In this document: positions 8,740-17,089 of the stretch, in pieces
How positions within the stretch are numbered: the first letter of the stretch is position 1
Layout of the letters: every line of letters starts with the position of its first letter
NCBI GenBank assembly: GCA_944322565.1
Contig: CALUPG010000001.1
Location: forward strand, 124,001 to 188,000
DNA length: 64,000 nucleotides
From: an uncultured Bacteroidales bacterium
Lineage (GTDB): Bacteria; Bacteroidota; Bacteroidia; Bacteroidales; UBA932
Direction: 5' to 3'
Notes under the pieces: model-generated
What the model saw: the letters and a program-made list of their open reading frames with translations, nothing else
What the model was told of the DNA's origin: nothing
The model's database searches: none
Translations under genes and position numbers: made by a program

Positions 8740-9359
8740 CTCCCGCCTCCCTGCCATTTGCCATACAATATGCCGCCCAAATACGGGAATGCCGAGAATA
8801 CCTTCTGTATCCCAATACAGCATAAGGCGATGAGTATTGCCAACACCGACAGGACAAACACCTGAAGCCACACGCCCGAACAGACTTCCGTCCGACTCAG
8901 AAAACCGATGTCAACAAATGAAAATATACCCCAGATTGCAGATACTGCAAAAAGCACATTCAGAAACCAGAACGAGGATATCCGGGAATCCCACGACAAT
9001 TCATCCGAGAAAAACAGCGGCACAATCAAAGTCCACGACACTGACGGCAGAAGAATCGTCAGGAACTTGCTCCAGATGTATCTCATAAGATCGCCTGCGG
9101 TGGATATCATTCCCTTCCTGCTCTCTTCCAATGACCGGGAAAAACCGCTTATGAAAAAGAACATCGGCATTTGAAACCCGTATATCACATTGAAAATATG
9201 GTTATGGATACCTGAAGCATAATTGCTCTGAATCAGATGCCCCATAACTACGAGGATTATGGCAAACCCGCGGAACGAGTCAAGATACCGGACCCTGCCC
9301 TCAGATTTGGACTGTCCGACTTTTGGGGGACAGTCCAATAATTTAACGGGACCTTCCAT
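8736..9359 (-). CDS. Acyltransferase 3 family protein, C-terminally short
   Basis: 207 aa from the ATG at 9359; a TTG 18 bases upstream is less likely. It has the family N-terminus RYLDSFRGFAIILVVMGHL, including the conserved Arg and His, and a second block FFFISGFSRSL. These enzymes O-acetylate sugars and normally span ten membrane segments in about 330-350 aa. Here only about six remain, and the frame ends in GGILYGKWQGGGR, overlapping the GT11 start by 4 bases. The last third of the family fold is missing. It may be a truncated, inactive gene cut when the GT11 gene arrived. Confidence 0.7.
   Translation of the reverse strand: MEGPVKLLDCPPKVGQSKSEGRVRYLDSFRGFAIILVVMGHLIQSNYASGIHNHIFNVIYGFQMPMFFFISGFSRSLEESRKGMISTAGDLMRYIWSKFLTILLPSVSWTLIVPLFFSDELSWDSRISSFWFLNVLFAVSAIWGIFSFVDIGFLSRTEVCSGVWLQVFVLSVLAILIALCCIGIQKVFSAFPYLGGILYGKWQGGGR
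9309..9336. repeat. Inverted repeat (9-bp perfect stem) at the start of the acyltransferase gene
   Basis: GGACTGTCC at 9309-9317 pairs with GGACAGTCC at 9328-9336 around a 10-base loop. It lies just inside the acyltransferase frame, before the conserved RYLDSFRG block and right after the GT8 gene ends upstream in the transcript. It could hide or pause at the acyltransferase ribosome site. No T-run follows, so it is not a simple terminator. Confidence 0.7.
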
Positions 9360-10278
9360 ACACGAAATAACGCACAAGAATCTTTATCCTTTTCCACAGG
9401 GACAGCCTGTCTAATTCATTGAGCCTGCTGTAGAAAAAGTCAAAATAGAACTGACGGTCGAATACAGGCGATTTCCTGTAATATTCCCACCAGATGTCAA
9501 AATTCACGCAATATTTTTTCCACGGCTTATGTCCGTTGAAATGCAGGTTCCCGGCATCCATTGCCTCAGCCGTATCATCTGTCCCGCACAATGCCTGAAA
9601 CTCCTGCATATGATGAACGGCATAATAGAACGAATAATCCGTCATATCATATTTCGGGTGCAGGTATCTTATTCCTCCCCTGCAGGAAAGATTCAGAATA
9701 TCCTGATCCTGATATCTGAATTTCCTGCCGACGAGTGCCCTGAACTTCTCCGTCATTCCGTCTTCCCGCATTTTGCGCAGATTCATAAGCAGAAATCCAC
9801 CCTGAACATATTCCCCGGCCTCAAGCCCCCGCATTGAAGCAATATATTTTCTGCCTGCCGGAGAGAGATTGATGCCGACATCATGTGTTGCAGCCAGATA
9901 GTTTCCAGACACATCCGTGCCATACACTTCCGACAGATCCATTCTGAATATCATGTCAACATCCGAATATATGATCTTGTCATATTCTGTAATCAATTCA
10001 GGGAGGAGAAGTCTGTAATATGTGGCCACCGTTATGCCTCTGGTCTCGAATGCCTGTTCAAAACTGCCGTCCACAGGACAATAATTCAACCTGCAGTTGG
10101 CATAATGCACAGGAATACTGTCAATGCTTCTTCTGTCAAGACCCGATTTGTCAGAATACAGGACAAAGATATCATAGAATGTATCCTTGCCAGCATTCAT
10201 CATCAATGACGAAATACACACGCATGCAGGCAATATCAGATTATTGTCAAATGCAAATGCAACAGGGACTGTTTTCAT
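9343..10278 (-). CDS. Glycosyltransferase family 8 protein
   Basis: 311 aa. It begins MKTVPVAFAFDNNLILPACVCISSLM, the standard GT8 start. The IIYSDVDMIF segment near residue 103 contains the DxD metal and nucleotide-sugar site. A later block, FNGHKPWKKY, is the conserved HFNGxxKPW-type motif of LgtC-like galactosyl and glucosyl transferases. The full family length is present. It shares one base with the DUF6625-like gene upstream. Confidence 0.9.
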   Translation of the reverse strand: MKTVPVAFAFDNNLILPACVCISSLMMNAGKDTFYDIFVLYSDKSGLDRRSIDSIPVHYANCRLNYCPVDGSFEQAFETRGITVATYYRLLLPELITEYDKIIYSDVDMIFRMDLSEVYGTDVSGNYLAATHDVGINLSPAGRKYIASMRGLEAGEYVQGGFLLMNLRKMREDGMTEKFRALVGRKFRYQDQDILNLSCRGGIRYLHPKYDMTDYSFYYAVHHMQEFQALCGTDDTAEAMDAGNLHFNGHKPWKKYCVNFDIWWEYYRKSPVFDRQFYFDFFYSRLNELDRLSLWKRIKILVRYFVYGRSR

Positions 10279-11231
10279 CAGTGCTCAATTTCTGCTTCTA
10301 CGCATGAATTGTCAAACAGTATCTTACGGCAAGTCTCCTCCCGGAGATTCCTGATTTTCCAGAAACCTGGACGCCAATACCGGTCATTGTCCCAGAACGC
10401 AGTCTTTTTGAAAAAAAGGAAATGAAGATATGGAAGTTCTCTTCCATAGGGATCGGTTATCCGGTTATGCTCCATATCATATTCCCATATTTCACCGTCT
10501 TTGGGAAGAGGCGAGGTATAATACTCCCGGATATGACTCCGGGAAATCAAATTATGAAAGATATTCGGGACTTTCATAAAATCATATATTCCTTTCCTGT
10601 ATTTGAATACCCTTCGGGCAATCCGATATAAGCGGAGCCACTGTTTCATCAGGGGACAGGCATAATATGTCAGTTCATATTCATCAAGTCCGTATACTTT
10701 GCTGTTGTCCGCAAGTCTGGATTTCCATCCGGAGAATCCCAGACATGCACAATTGAACCGGGAAGACTTGTTCACTATGGTAAAATGGCCTGCAACTCTG
10801 TCCGCATGAGTCGTTATCAGGTCATATCTTCCAAGAAGCCTGTTATTGACAAGAATAGACAAATCACCATAACATAAATCCAGATCACCGAAGGCCCAAT
10901 GGGTGTATTCATTCAGCAAATCATTGTGAATTACACCATAATAAGGTTTCAAATCACACAATTTGTACGGGGTGACCGGCTTGAAATCTATTTTCAGCAC
11001 TTCAGAAACATTTCTGCAGTAATCAGAAAAGGTCATCGGAATCAGTCTTACATTGTCGTAAGAAATTTTCTTTTCGGCATTATCTGTAAAAATATACCAG
11101 TCTATTGCTATTCCGTCTGATGTAGTACGATTCTTCCTGCAACTTAAAATGAACAGCTCCATCCATTCCGGGAATGCACCGAAATATGGAATTATTACAG
11201 CCAGTCTATATTGTTTCTGATTCTGCCGCAT
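10278..11231 (-). CDS. DUF6625-like putative glycosyltransferase
   Basis: 317 aa from the ATG reading MRQNQKQYRLAVIIPYFG; an upstream TTG start is less likely. The N-terminus resembles GT-A enzymes (LAVIIPYFGAFPEWMELF). A THWAFGDLDLCYGDL block near residue 127 supplies a DxD motif, and YDLITTHADRVAGHFTI follows. These features match the DUF6625 group seen in Bacteroidota polysaccharide loci, whose activity is not established as far as I know. Its start lies inside the 3' end of the GT2 gene upstream, an overlap of 26 bases. Confidence 0.65.
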   Translation of the reverse strand: MRQNQKQYRLAVIIPYFGAFPEWMELFILSCRKNRTTSDGIAIDWYIFTDNAEKKISYDNVRLIPMTFSDYCRNVSEVLKIDFKPVTPYKLCDLKPYYGVIHNDLLNEYTHWAFGDLDLCYGDLSILVNNRLLGRYDLITTHADRVAGHFTIVNKSSRFNCACLGFSGWKSRLADNSKVYGLDEYELTYYACPLMKQWLRLYRIARRVFKYRKGIYDFMKVPNIFHNLISRSHIREYYTSPLPKDGEIWEYDMEHNRITDPYGRELPYLHFLFFKKTAFWDNDRYWRPGFWKIRNLREETCRKILFDNSCVEAEIEH

Positions 11232-12192
11232 CTGAGAACCTGACAAACTCAGTCTGATTATTGTGTTTCAAAAATCTGATGCCATCCCTTATTCCCTGTA
11301 TCTTCAGCCGCAAGATATCAAATCTCATTTTACACAAAGAAACAGCAATAGAAAAAAGATAATAGTACCCTATACAAAATATATCAGCTGATCTGGCAAG
11401 AAAATTTGTCTCCTGCCGATAAATAAAGCGATGCCAGAATATCGTCTTGAAACGAAAATCCGCATAAATCCGCAGCTTCTCCTTATCGCCTGAGGATACT
11501 GAAGATGAAGCATCAAGATGGACCACTGAATCGTTATACAATGTTATGATTTTCAATCCATTCAAATACATCTTATAATACATCGTCTGATCTTCCCCCA
11601 TGGCATACGGAACCTCATCCACCCAGCCCTCGTCCTCAAAATGGATCTTGAGGAAATCTTCTTTGCGGCACAGGAAACATGCTCCGGCATTAGTCTGCGA
11701 AAAATATATCTTCTTCGAGGGTGACTCATTGTATGAATATCCCCCATTTCTCATCACTTTATACCCCCACACTCCGTCATCGCGCCTTGGCCTCATCCTC
11801 CCGGAAAGCAACATCATGGCTTTTCCCGCGAAACTCCGGTCCGAATTGTGGTATACATCCGGAGAGACAACATCCGCACCGGTCCTGTCCAGTGCATCGA
11901 AAAATTCTTCAACTGCTCCCGGAGACAAATACAGGTCATCGTCCAGAAAAAGTATATATTCTGTATCAATCTCCTTATAGTCAAGGGCCCTTTGAGCCAC
12001 CATACCTTTCCTGACATGGACATATCTCTCATTGCCCGGAGTACCTTGCGGTATCCCGTAGCCTGCCGCTATATAGACAATAATAGCTTCCGGCCTGATT
12101 GTCTGTGAATTGAGAGAATCAAGAAGTCTGATATATTTCTCACCGGCCGTGCCGAGAGTCCTTATGGCAGCTGTATAACGCCTTGTCCCCAT
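11206..12192 (-). CDS. Glycosyltransferase family 2 protein
   Basis: 328 aa from the ATG at 12192. A TTG at 12210 in the same frame would give a 4-base overlap with the gene upstream, so the start is uncertain. The N-terminal GT-A half contains QTIRPEAIIVYIAAGYG and the DxD-type metal site YILFLDDDLYLSP near residue 95. A second acidic motif, MGEDQTMYYKM, lies near residue 200. It presumably adds a sugar to the same repeat unit. The C-terminal region has weak hydrophobic stretches, perhaps for membrane association. Confidence 0.85.
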   Translation of the reverse strand: MGTRRYTAAIRTLGTAGEKYIRLLDSLNSQTIRPEAIIVYIAAGYGIPQGTPGNERYVHVRKGMVAQRALDYKEIDTEYILFLDDDLYLSPGAVEEFFDALDRTGADVVSPDVYHNSDRSFAGKAMMLLSGRMRPRRDDGVWGYKVMRNGGYSYNESPSKKIYFSQTNAGACFLCRKEDFLKIHFEDEGWVDEVPYAMGEDQTMYYKMYLNGLKIITLYNDSVVHLDASSSVSSGDKEKLRIYADFRFKTIFWHRFIYRQETNFLARSADIFCIGYYYLFSIAVSLCKMRFDILRLKIQGIRDGIRFLKHNNQTEFVRFSDAAESETI

Positions 12193-12206
12193 CCCGTTTC
12201 TCAAAT

Positions 12207-13244
12207 TCAACCGGCTGAAAATATCTTCCTGAGCTTTGACATCGCTTTCCTAATCGGGAGGGTGACTCCTGTCCTTTTTCTCAAATAGACGGTCCCGGCT
12301 GCAGGCGACATGAAAAACACAAGGGAAAATCCTGACAGACAGTCTTCCCAAAACCAGGAATTGACATCCTTTCTGAGACCCGCCAGATTGTATTTGTATA
12401 TGATATGATGCCTGTCTTCATAAAACGGATCTGTGGCCAGCGTCTGCAATGTCCAATAATACATCATAACCCGCATCCGATGATAATAATGTCTGAGACC
12501 CCTGTCAGAGATTGCTTCAGCGCATGAGCCAAACACGGCACATGCATTGAACGAATCTCCAAGTTTCCTGTCATCCTGCATGTTGACCAATGATCCGGGC
12601 CTTTGGCGGTATGCATAGAACAACAAAGGAACATACATGCATTTCAGTGGATGTACATGCAATCTGGCCGTAAAATCTATGTCTTCAAAAAATCTCAAGG
12701 ATTCATTCATGCGGACCTTGTTGAAAATCTCCCTGGAATACAATGATAGCCATGCAAAATTTTCTCCTTTTGCGATTTTCTGCAGGTATTCCCTATTTGT
12801 CAATAACTTCTTTGCATATCGCATTGATTTGCATGCTTCCTTATGCGAGGACTCATTTCCGCGAAGGTCAACTTCTTTATAGTCGCCTCTTACAATATCG
12901 GCTCCGCTTGATGATGCAGCAATAAAAAGGGTCGACAATGCCGAAGAACAGCACCAGTAATCATCCGAATCAAGGAAAATGATATATTTTCCAGAGGAAT
13001 GGTCCACACCGAAATTTCTGGCGCTGGCCAATCCTCCGTTCGGCTTATGATATGTTTTTACGCATTCATATTCTGCAGCATATTTGTCACATATATTTTC
13101 CGACCCGTCAGTTGAACCGTCATCAACCAATATAATCTCATAATTCATGTAATCCTGCGACAAGACTCCAGCCAAGCATTCGTCCAGGTAATCTCTTACA
13201 TTATATACCGGGATGACAACTGATATATTTGGCTTGCCTCTCAT
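12207..13244 (-). CDS. Glycosyltransferase family 2 protein
   Basis: 345 aa from the ATG reading MRGKPNISVVIPVYNVRDYL. It shows the full GT2 signature: EIILVDDGSTDGS, NGGLASARNFGVDHS, then YIIFLDSDDYW with the DxD site near residue 90. The ATG start overlaps the stop of the next GT2 gene upstream by 4 bases. It adds one sugar to the repeat unit; specificity cannot be read. Confidence 0.92.
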   Translation of the reverse strand: MRGKPNISVVIPVYNVRDYLDECLAGVLSQDYMNYEIILVDDGSTDGSENICDKYAAEYECVKTYHKPNGGLASARNFGVDHSSGKYIIFLDSDDYWCCSSALSTLFIAASSSGADIVRGDYKEVDLRGNESSHKEACKSMRYAKKLLTNREYLQKIAKGENFAWLSLYSREIFNKVRMNESLRFFEDIDFTARLHVHPLKCMYVPLLFYAYRQRPGSLVNMQDDRKLGDSFNACAVFGSCAEAISDRGLRHYYHRMRVMMYYWTLQTLATDPFYEDRHHIIYKYNLAGLRKDVNSWFWEDCLSGFSLVFFMSPAAGTVYLRKRTGVTLPIRKAMSKLRKIFSAG

Positions 13245-14173
13245 CTCCTGCAAGAATCAAACTTTCTGTTTAGATTTGATATCATTTTACATGACAGCAG
13301 CCTGTACTTTATCCGGTAGCCCCATCCAAGCGCATGTTTTACTTCGGCATAGACGGCATTCATATCCCTGTTCCCGTACCATGAATCCGGATCTGAAGCA
13401 ACAGCATCGCGACACAACATCCTGTGCTCAAAGAAGAGCTGCGCTTCAAAGGCATCAGACCGGATTCCAAGTTCCTTGTATGCTTCATATAACCGTTTCA
13501 TCACATATATCGCATCAGATACAGACAGACAGTACCTTGACCAAAACGGGACATCGTATTGTGAATATTTGTACAAAATATTGGAAGAAAGTCGGCACAG
13601 GCGGACTTTGTGCATATATTGCAACATGAACAGATAGTCTTCGCCCAAATGAATTTTTTCATCAAAGCGCATACCGTCCACAAAACTTCTGCGGAAAAGT
13701 TTGCCCCATACCGTCTTCATTTCCATATACAGGAAATGATCCTTTATAAAATTTCTCAAATCTTCTCCCGCCAGCAACAAATCGTCATATCCATGACTGC
13801 AAATATGTCCGTCAGAATATGATTCCGTCCAAGAATAAATGATCATGTCCGCATCATCACCATGGAAGTCAAGTCCGGACGGCAGCATGACATCATCACT
13901 GTCCAAAAATGTTACCCAACGGCCCGAAGCATTGTCAAGAGCCAGATTTCTGGCTGAACTCACCCCTCCGTTCGGCTTGTGAAATACTTTGACCCTGCTG
14001 TCCAACAGCTGATATTCATCACATATACTGCCTGACGCATCAGTACTTCCGTCATCAACAAGAAGTAATTCCCAATCTGTAAAAGACTGGCATCTGACAC
14101 TTTCTGCACATTGCCGAAGTGTCTTTTCCGCATTATAGACAGGCACTATCACCGAAACAGCAGGATAACTCAT
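13241..14173 (-). CDS. Glycosyltransferase family 2 protein
   Basis: 310 aa from the ATG reading MSYPAVSVIVPVYNAEKTL; in-frame codons upstream run into the preceding gene and are not needed. Core motifs are LLVDDGSTDAS, KPNGGVSSARNLALD and WVTFLDSDDVM (DxD). GEDYLFMLQYM supplies the later acidic pair. It lies 10 bases after the pyruvyl-transferase-like gene and overlaps the next GT2 by 4 bases, so the three GT2 genes 11206-14173 are tightly coupled. Confidence 0.92.
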   Translation of the reverse strand: MSYPAVSVIVPVYNAEKTLRQCAESVRCQSFTDWELLLVDDGSTDASGSICDEYQLLDSRVKVFHKPNGGVSSARNLALDNASGRWVTFLDSDDVMLPSGLDFHGDDADMIIYSWTESYSDGHICSHGYDDLLLAGEDLRNFIKDHFLYMEMKTVWGKLFRRSFVDGMRFDEKIHLGEDYLFMLQYMHKVRLCRLSSNILYKYSQYDVPFWSRYCLSVSDAIYVMKRLYEAYKELGIRSDAFEAQLFFEHRMLCRDAVASDPDSWYGNRDMNAVYAEVKHALGWGYRIKYRLLSCKMISNLNRKFDSCRR

Positions 14174-14183
14174 ATCCAAATCT

Positions 14184-15290
14184 TCATGAATCAGATTCAC
14201 AGGCAGAGACAGAAAGACTATTGTCCAGAAACTTCCGGGATCTTGCGACAAAAGCCTCAAGCTTCGGATTGACTTCAGAATAATCCACTGCAGATACCTT
14301 AAGTTCCGAGTTCTGGTCTGAAATTCTGTCTTCAAGACCGAGAATAGACAACAGAGAGCTCATCCTTTCAGTCTCATTCCTTATAATGCTTATGACATTG
14401 AAATCCTTTTCAAACAAAATTGAAAATGCCATTCCATGATATGAAGTCGTAATGATATATGAAGCCTCATAAAAATAACCTATGAATTCTTCCGGAGAAA
14501 GGCATTGGCGAATATTCGGATTCCTGATTGATTCAGATGATGAGGTAATGACAACTAGTTCAAGGCCAAGTCTCCGGGCAATATCTTCCGCCGTCTTTAC
14601 CAGACAGGAATCCAACCTCAACCGGAAAAAAAGCAGGTATGGTTTCCTCCTTTTGGGACAACGGGCTATATTCTTGAAGGTCAATGCCCCAGCAAGAAAA
14701 ACCGGATCAGCAACGACCTCGGCCCTTATATGTCTTGCAGCCAGATATTCCGCCAGAAATGTCTCCCTTACACTGATTCTGTCAATAGCTGACAACTTTG
14801 TAATAAAAATGTCTTCTGTATGTGATGAGTTTATCTGGCTGACACTTCCTGCACTGGCAGCATAAGAAATGATTCTTTTTCCGCAGGCGGCAGGAAAATT
14901 CCCGAAAAAGATATCATCCCACACTTTTGTTATATCATGATTCCATATCTGGTCACTTCCGAGAACAAATGCATCAAAATCATTCTGACTTCCATACAAA
15001 TCAAGTTTTGACAAATGGATTTTATCTTGAATAAATTTTCGGAAACGGGCATTTCGTCTGCTCCTTATAGGAACTACCAAAAGAGATCTCACCAGGGAAG
15101 CAATACTTTTCAAGAAACCCGATTCCGGGTAAATTATCAAAGCCTTATACAATTCCGAAATATAATCCGGGCAATAATTTATCACGGAGACCTGATGCCC
15201 CGCAGAAATCAGATACTCCTGCAATCCGAACGACTGGAGCACGGCTCCATAATTGGCCGCACTATGAAATGTCAGGATTCCGATCTTCAT
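14184..15290 (-). CDS. Polysaccharide pyruvyl transferase family protein (copy 2)
   Basis: 368 aa. It starts MKIGILTFHSAANYGAVLQSFGL, the typical N-terminus of the WcaK/AmsJ/CsaB-like family, and contains AFVLGSDQIWNHDI and IITTSYHGMAFSI. The family transfers pyruvate from phosphoenolpyruvate to sugars to form ketals, though many members in gut Bacteroidota are uncharacterised. Its start codon lies inside the 3' end of a GT14 remnant, an overlap of about 30 bases. A diverged second member is found at 15866-17026. Confidence 0.85.
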   Translation of the reverse strand: MKIGILTFHSAANYGAVLQSFGLQEYLISAGHQVSVINYCPDYISELYKALIIYPESGFLKSIASLVRSLLVVPIRSRRNARFRKFIQDKIHLSKLDLYGSQNDFDAFVLGSDQIWNHDITKVWDDIFFGNFPAACGKRIISYAASAGSVSQINSSHTEDIFITKLSAIDRISVRETFLAEYLAARHIRAEVVADPVFLAGALTFKNIARCPKRRKPYLLFFRLRLDSCLVKTAEDIARRLGLELVVITSSSESIRNPNIRQCLSPEEFIGYFYEASYIITTSYHGMAFSILFEKDFNVISIIRNETERMSSLLSILGLEDRISDQNSELKVSAVDYSEVNPKLEAFVARSRKFLDNSLSVSACESDS

Positions 15291-15849
15291 GATATCTTAT
15301 GATTTCCTGTACTATCCCCATATGACGGGAACTGAATTTCCTTGCAAAAAGTTTTGGGGAATTTAGCAGAATGTCCGTGTCTTCCGGATTCTGGCCCCAA
15401 ATATATGGTTGACCTCTGTCCCAGTCTATTTCCCTCATATTTCCGGAATATTCATCATCTGAAGAATAGATGGCCGCCCTGAAAGGCGAATCCCAAAGGA
15501 TTGTCTGAAGGAATATCTCATCTGCGCACAATGTGTGTCTGAAATATTTTCTTATAAATTTTCTCTTTGTCAGAAGGTATCCGCAAAAATCATTGGTAAT
15601 GCTTACCCAGTTGGCTCCTTTCCGGAACTCAATCCCGTCTGATTTCCGGGGGAAAAGACTGTTGAGTACCTTTTCACATCCGGGACGGATTCCGGAAAGC
15701 CTCCGTGCCAAGCGTCCTTTTGACCTGTAGAATCTTGTGAACAAATGCCATCCGAGTACCTTGTCCTTCCATTCATCCGTCTTCACGAATCCCACAAATT
15801 CTTTTCCGGCATGTGTCATCATTTTTCGCAATTTGCATGGAAATCCCAC
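15262..15849 (-). pseudogene. GT14 (core-2/I-branching-type) glycosyltransferase, 5'-truncated remnant
   Basis: About 195 aa reading from a GTG at 15849. It contains the C-terminal signature of bacterial GT14 enzymes: FRKGANWVSITNDFCGYLL, then HTLCADEIFLQTILWDSPF. Full-length members are about 290 aa and begin with MKHAYL-type sequence; here roughly the first 100 residues are absent and a stop codon lies four codons before the GTG. The frame enters at what looks like the conserved SGxDxP region, here GFPCK. The donor-side N-terminus is lost, so activity is doubtful. It sits 17 bases downstream of the first pyruvyl transferase gene. Confidence 0.75.
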
Positions 15850-15865
15850 TCTAAACCTTTAGCAT

Positions 15866-17026
15866 TCAATTATATAATGCCCCTTTCAAAAAATTCAGAC
15901 TTGCAGTCTTCATCTCCGACAATTTTTCAGAAACGACATCATAGTCTATCGGCTGCAGCAAATTGCTTTTTCTGTTGTAATAATCTGTACCTGTTAGAGA
16001 TATAATACGATTTTCAAGCCCGAGACTGCGCAGTAGTGTTTCAAAGCGGTCATTGCCTCTCTGGGGATTTTCTATCACTATAAATTGTTTTTTGAAAATT
16101 ATAGAGAATATACAGCCATGGTAAGAATCCGTAACTACAAAATCAGCATTGGAAATCTGAAATAACCATTTCTCTATCGATAGTGGAAATTCCTCTTCGT
16201 CAAATACTTGAGGCAATATTGAAATATTCTTCAGATGTAATGTCCGGCAAATGTCATCCACAATGTTCCGCTTCTCTCCGGAATAATCCAATATGTAATC
16301 TGTCAGAATATTGTCGGATTCAATGATGTTCTCCTTATACTCCGAACACAGCTCCAGATATGTTTCCGGGCACAAAAGCAATGTCGGGTCAAGGACTTGC
16401 GTGGCCTTCAGGCCGAAGATATCATTGATAATTCCGACACCGGTATTTTCCCTGACTGATATTGCCTTGAATTTCTTTGCTGATGCGATACATTTTTTCA
16501 ATTCGGGATTGTCTTTAATATTTTCACGAAGCCCGGATGCCGCATATACTATTCTCGGGGGTTCATCCGAATCTGACAAAAAACATAAGAAATAATCAGC
16601 AATATCCGGAGAATACGACTCATTCCATACCTGATCCGATCCTACGAGCAGACAATCAAATTTGTGTTTTCTGCAGTACCTTGCCAAAGAATATGTTGAC
16701 CGGAAGGGAACTGTCCTATTGATTTTCTTCTCAATAAATTCTGCCAATGCTGAATAATTGTATCTCATCCTGGTCCTCACATTATAGTGAACGCGGAACG
16801 GATTGACCACATGATAATCCCTTTGCCCGAGAATATACCTCCGCACAAAACATTTGATGACACTGCCAAATCGAAAGAGCAAGAGCAATAAGCCGGGTCG
16901 GCCGTATTGTCTGTTAAGAAAGACTGCAGTATTGCCCATTCCTTCAATTACAGTCTTCAGGGCAAACGCCTGAAGTATGCCGCCGAAATTAACTGATAAA
17001 GGCAATGTCAGTATTCCTATCTTCAT
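15866..17026 (-). CDS. Polysaccharide pyruvyl transferase family protein (copy 1)
   Basis: 386 aa. It starts MKIGILTLPLSVNFGGILQAFAL and has CLLVGSDQVWNESYSPDIADYF and FVVTDSYHGCIFSIIF, the family blocks matching those of the second member. The two proteins share these motifs but are clearly diverged elsewhere, so this is not a recent gene duplication. It is the first intact structural gene after the UpxY-like regulator. A GT14 deletion scar lies directly in front of, and overlapping, its start. Confidence 0.85.
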   Translation of the reverse strand: MKIGILTLPLSVNFGGILQAFALKTVIEGMGNTAVFLNRQYGRPGLLLLLFRFGSVIKCFVRRYILGQRDYHVVNPFRVHYNVRTRMRYNYSALAEFIEKKINRTVPFRSTYSLARYCRKHKFDCLLVGSDQVWNESYSPDIADYFLCFLSDSDEPPRIVYAASGLRENIKDNPELKKCIASAKKFKAISVRENTGVGIINDIFGLKATQVLDPTLLLCPETYLELCSEYKENIIESDNILTDYILDYSGEKRNIVDDICRTLHLKNISILPQVFDEEEFPLSIEKWLFQISNADFVVTDSYHGCIFSIIFKKQFIVIENPQRGNDRFETLLRSLGLENRIISLTGTDYYNRKSNLLQPIDYDVVSEKLSEMKTASLNFLKGALYN

Positions 17027-17089
17027 GATATCCTATGATTTCCTTTACTGCCCCCATATAACAGGTCACATCTGGTAAGCGTGTTTCAT
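17013..17089 (-). pseudogene. Deletion scar of a GT14 gene (first five codons joined to last ~20 codons)
   Basis: Directly after the UpxY-like stop codon an ATG at 17089 reads MKHAY and then QM and a stop. MKHAY is the characteristic start of bacterial GT14 enzymes. A few bases later, in another frame, the DNA reads CYMGAVKEIIGYHED, closely matching MGIVQEIIRYHED at the end of the GT14 remnant at 15262-15849. The body of the gene is gone and the frame is broken. The tail overlaps the start of the pyruvyl transferase gene exactly as in the other copy. Confidence 0.75.

Noticed and set aside
14184..17026. Recent tandem duplication of the pyruvyl transferase gene
   Set aside because: The two proteins share only family motifs and are diverged over most of their length; only the GT14 junction is closely similar.
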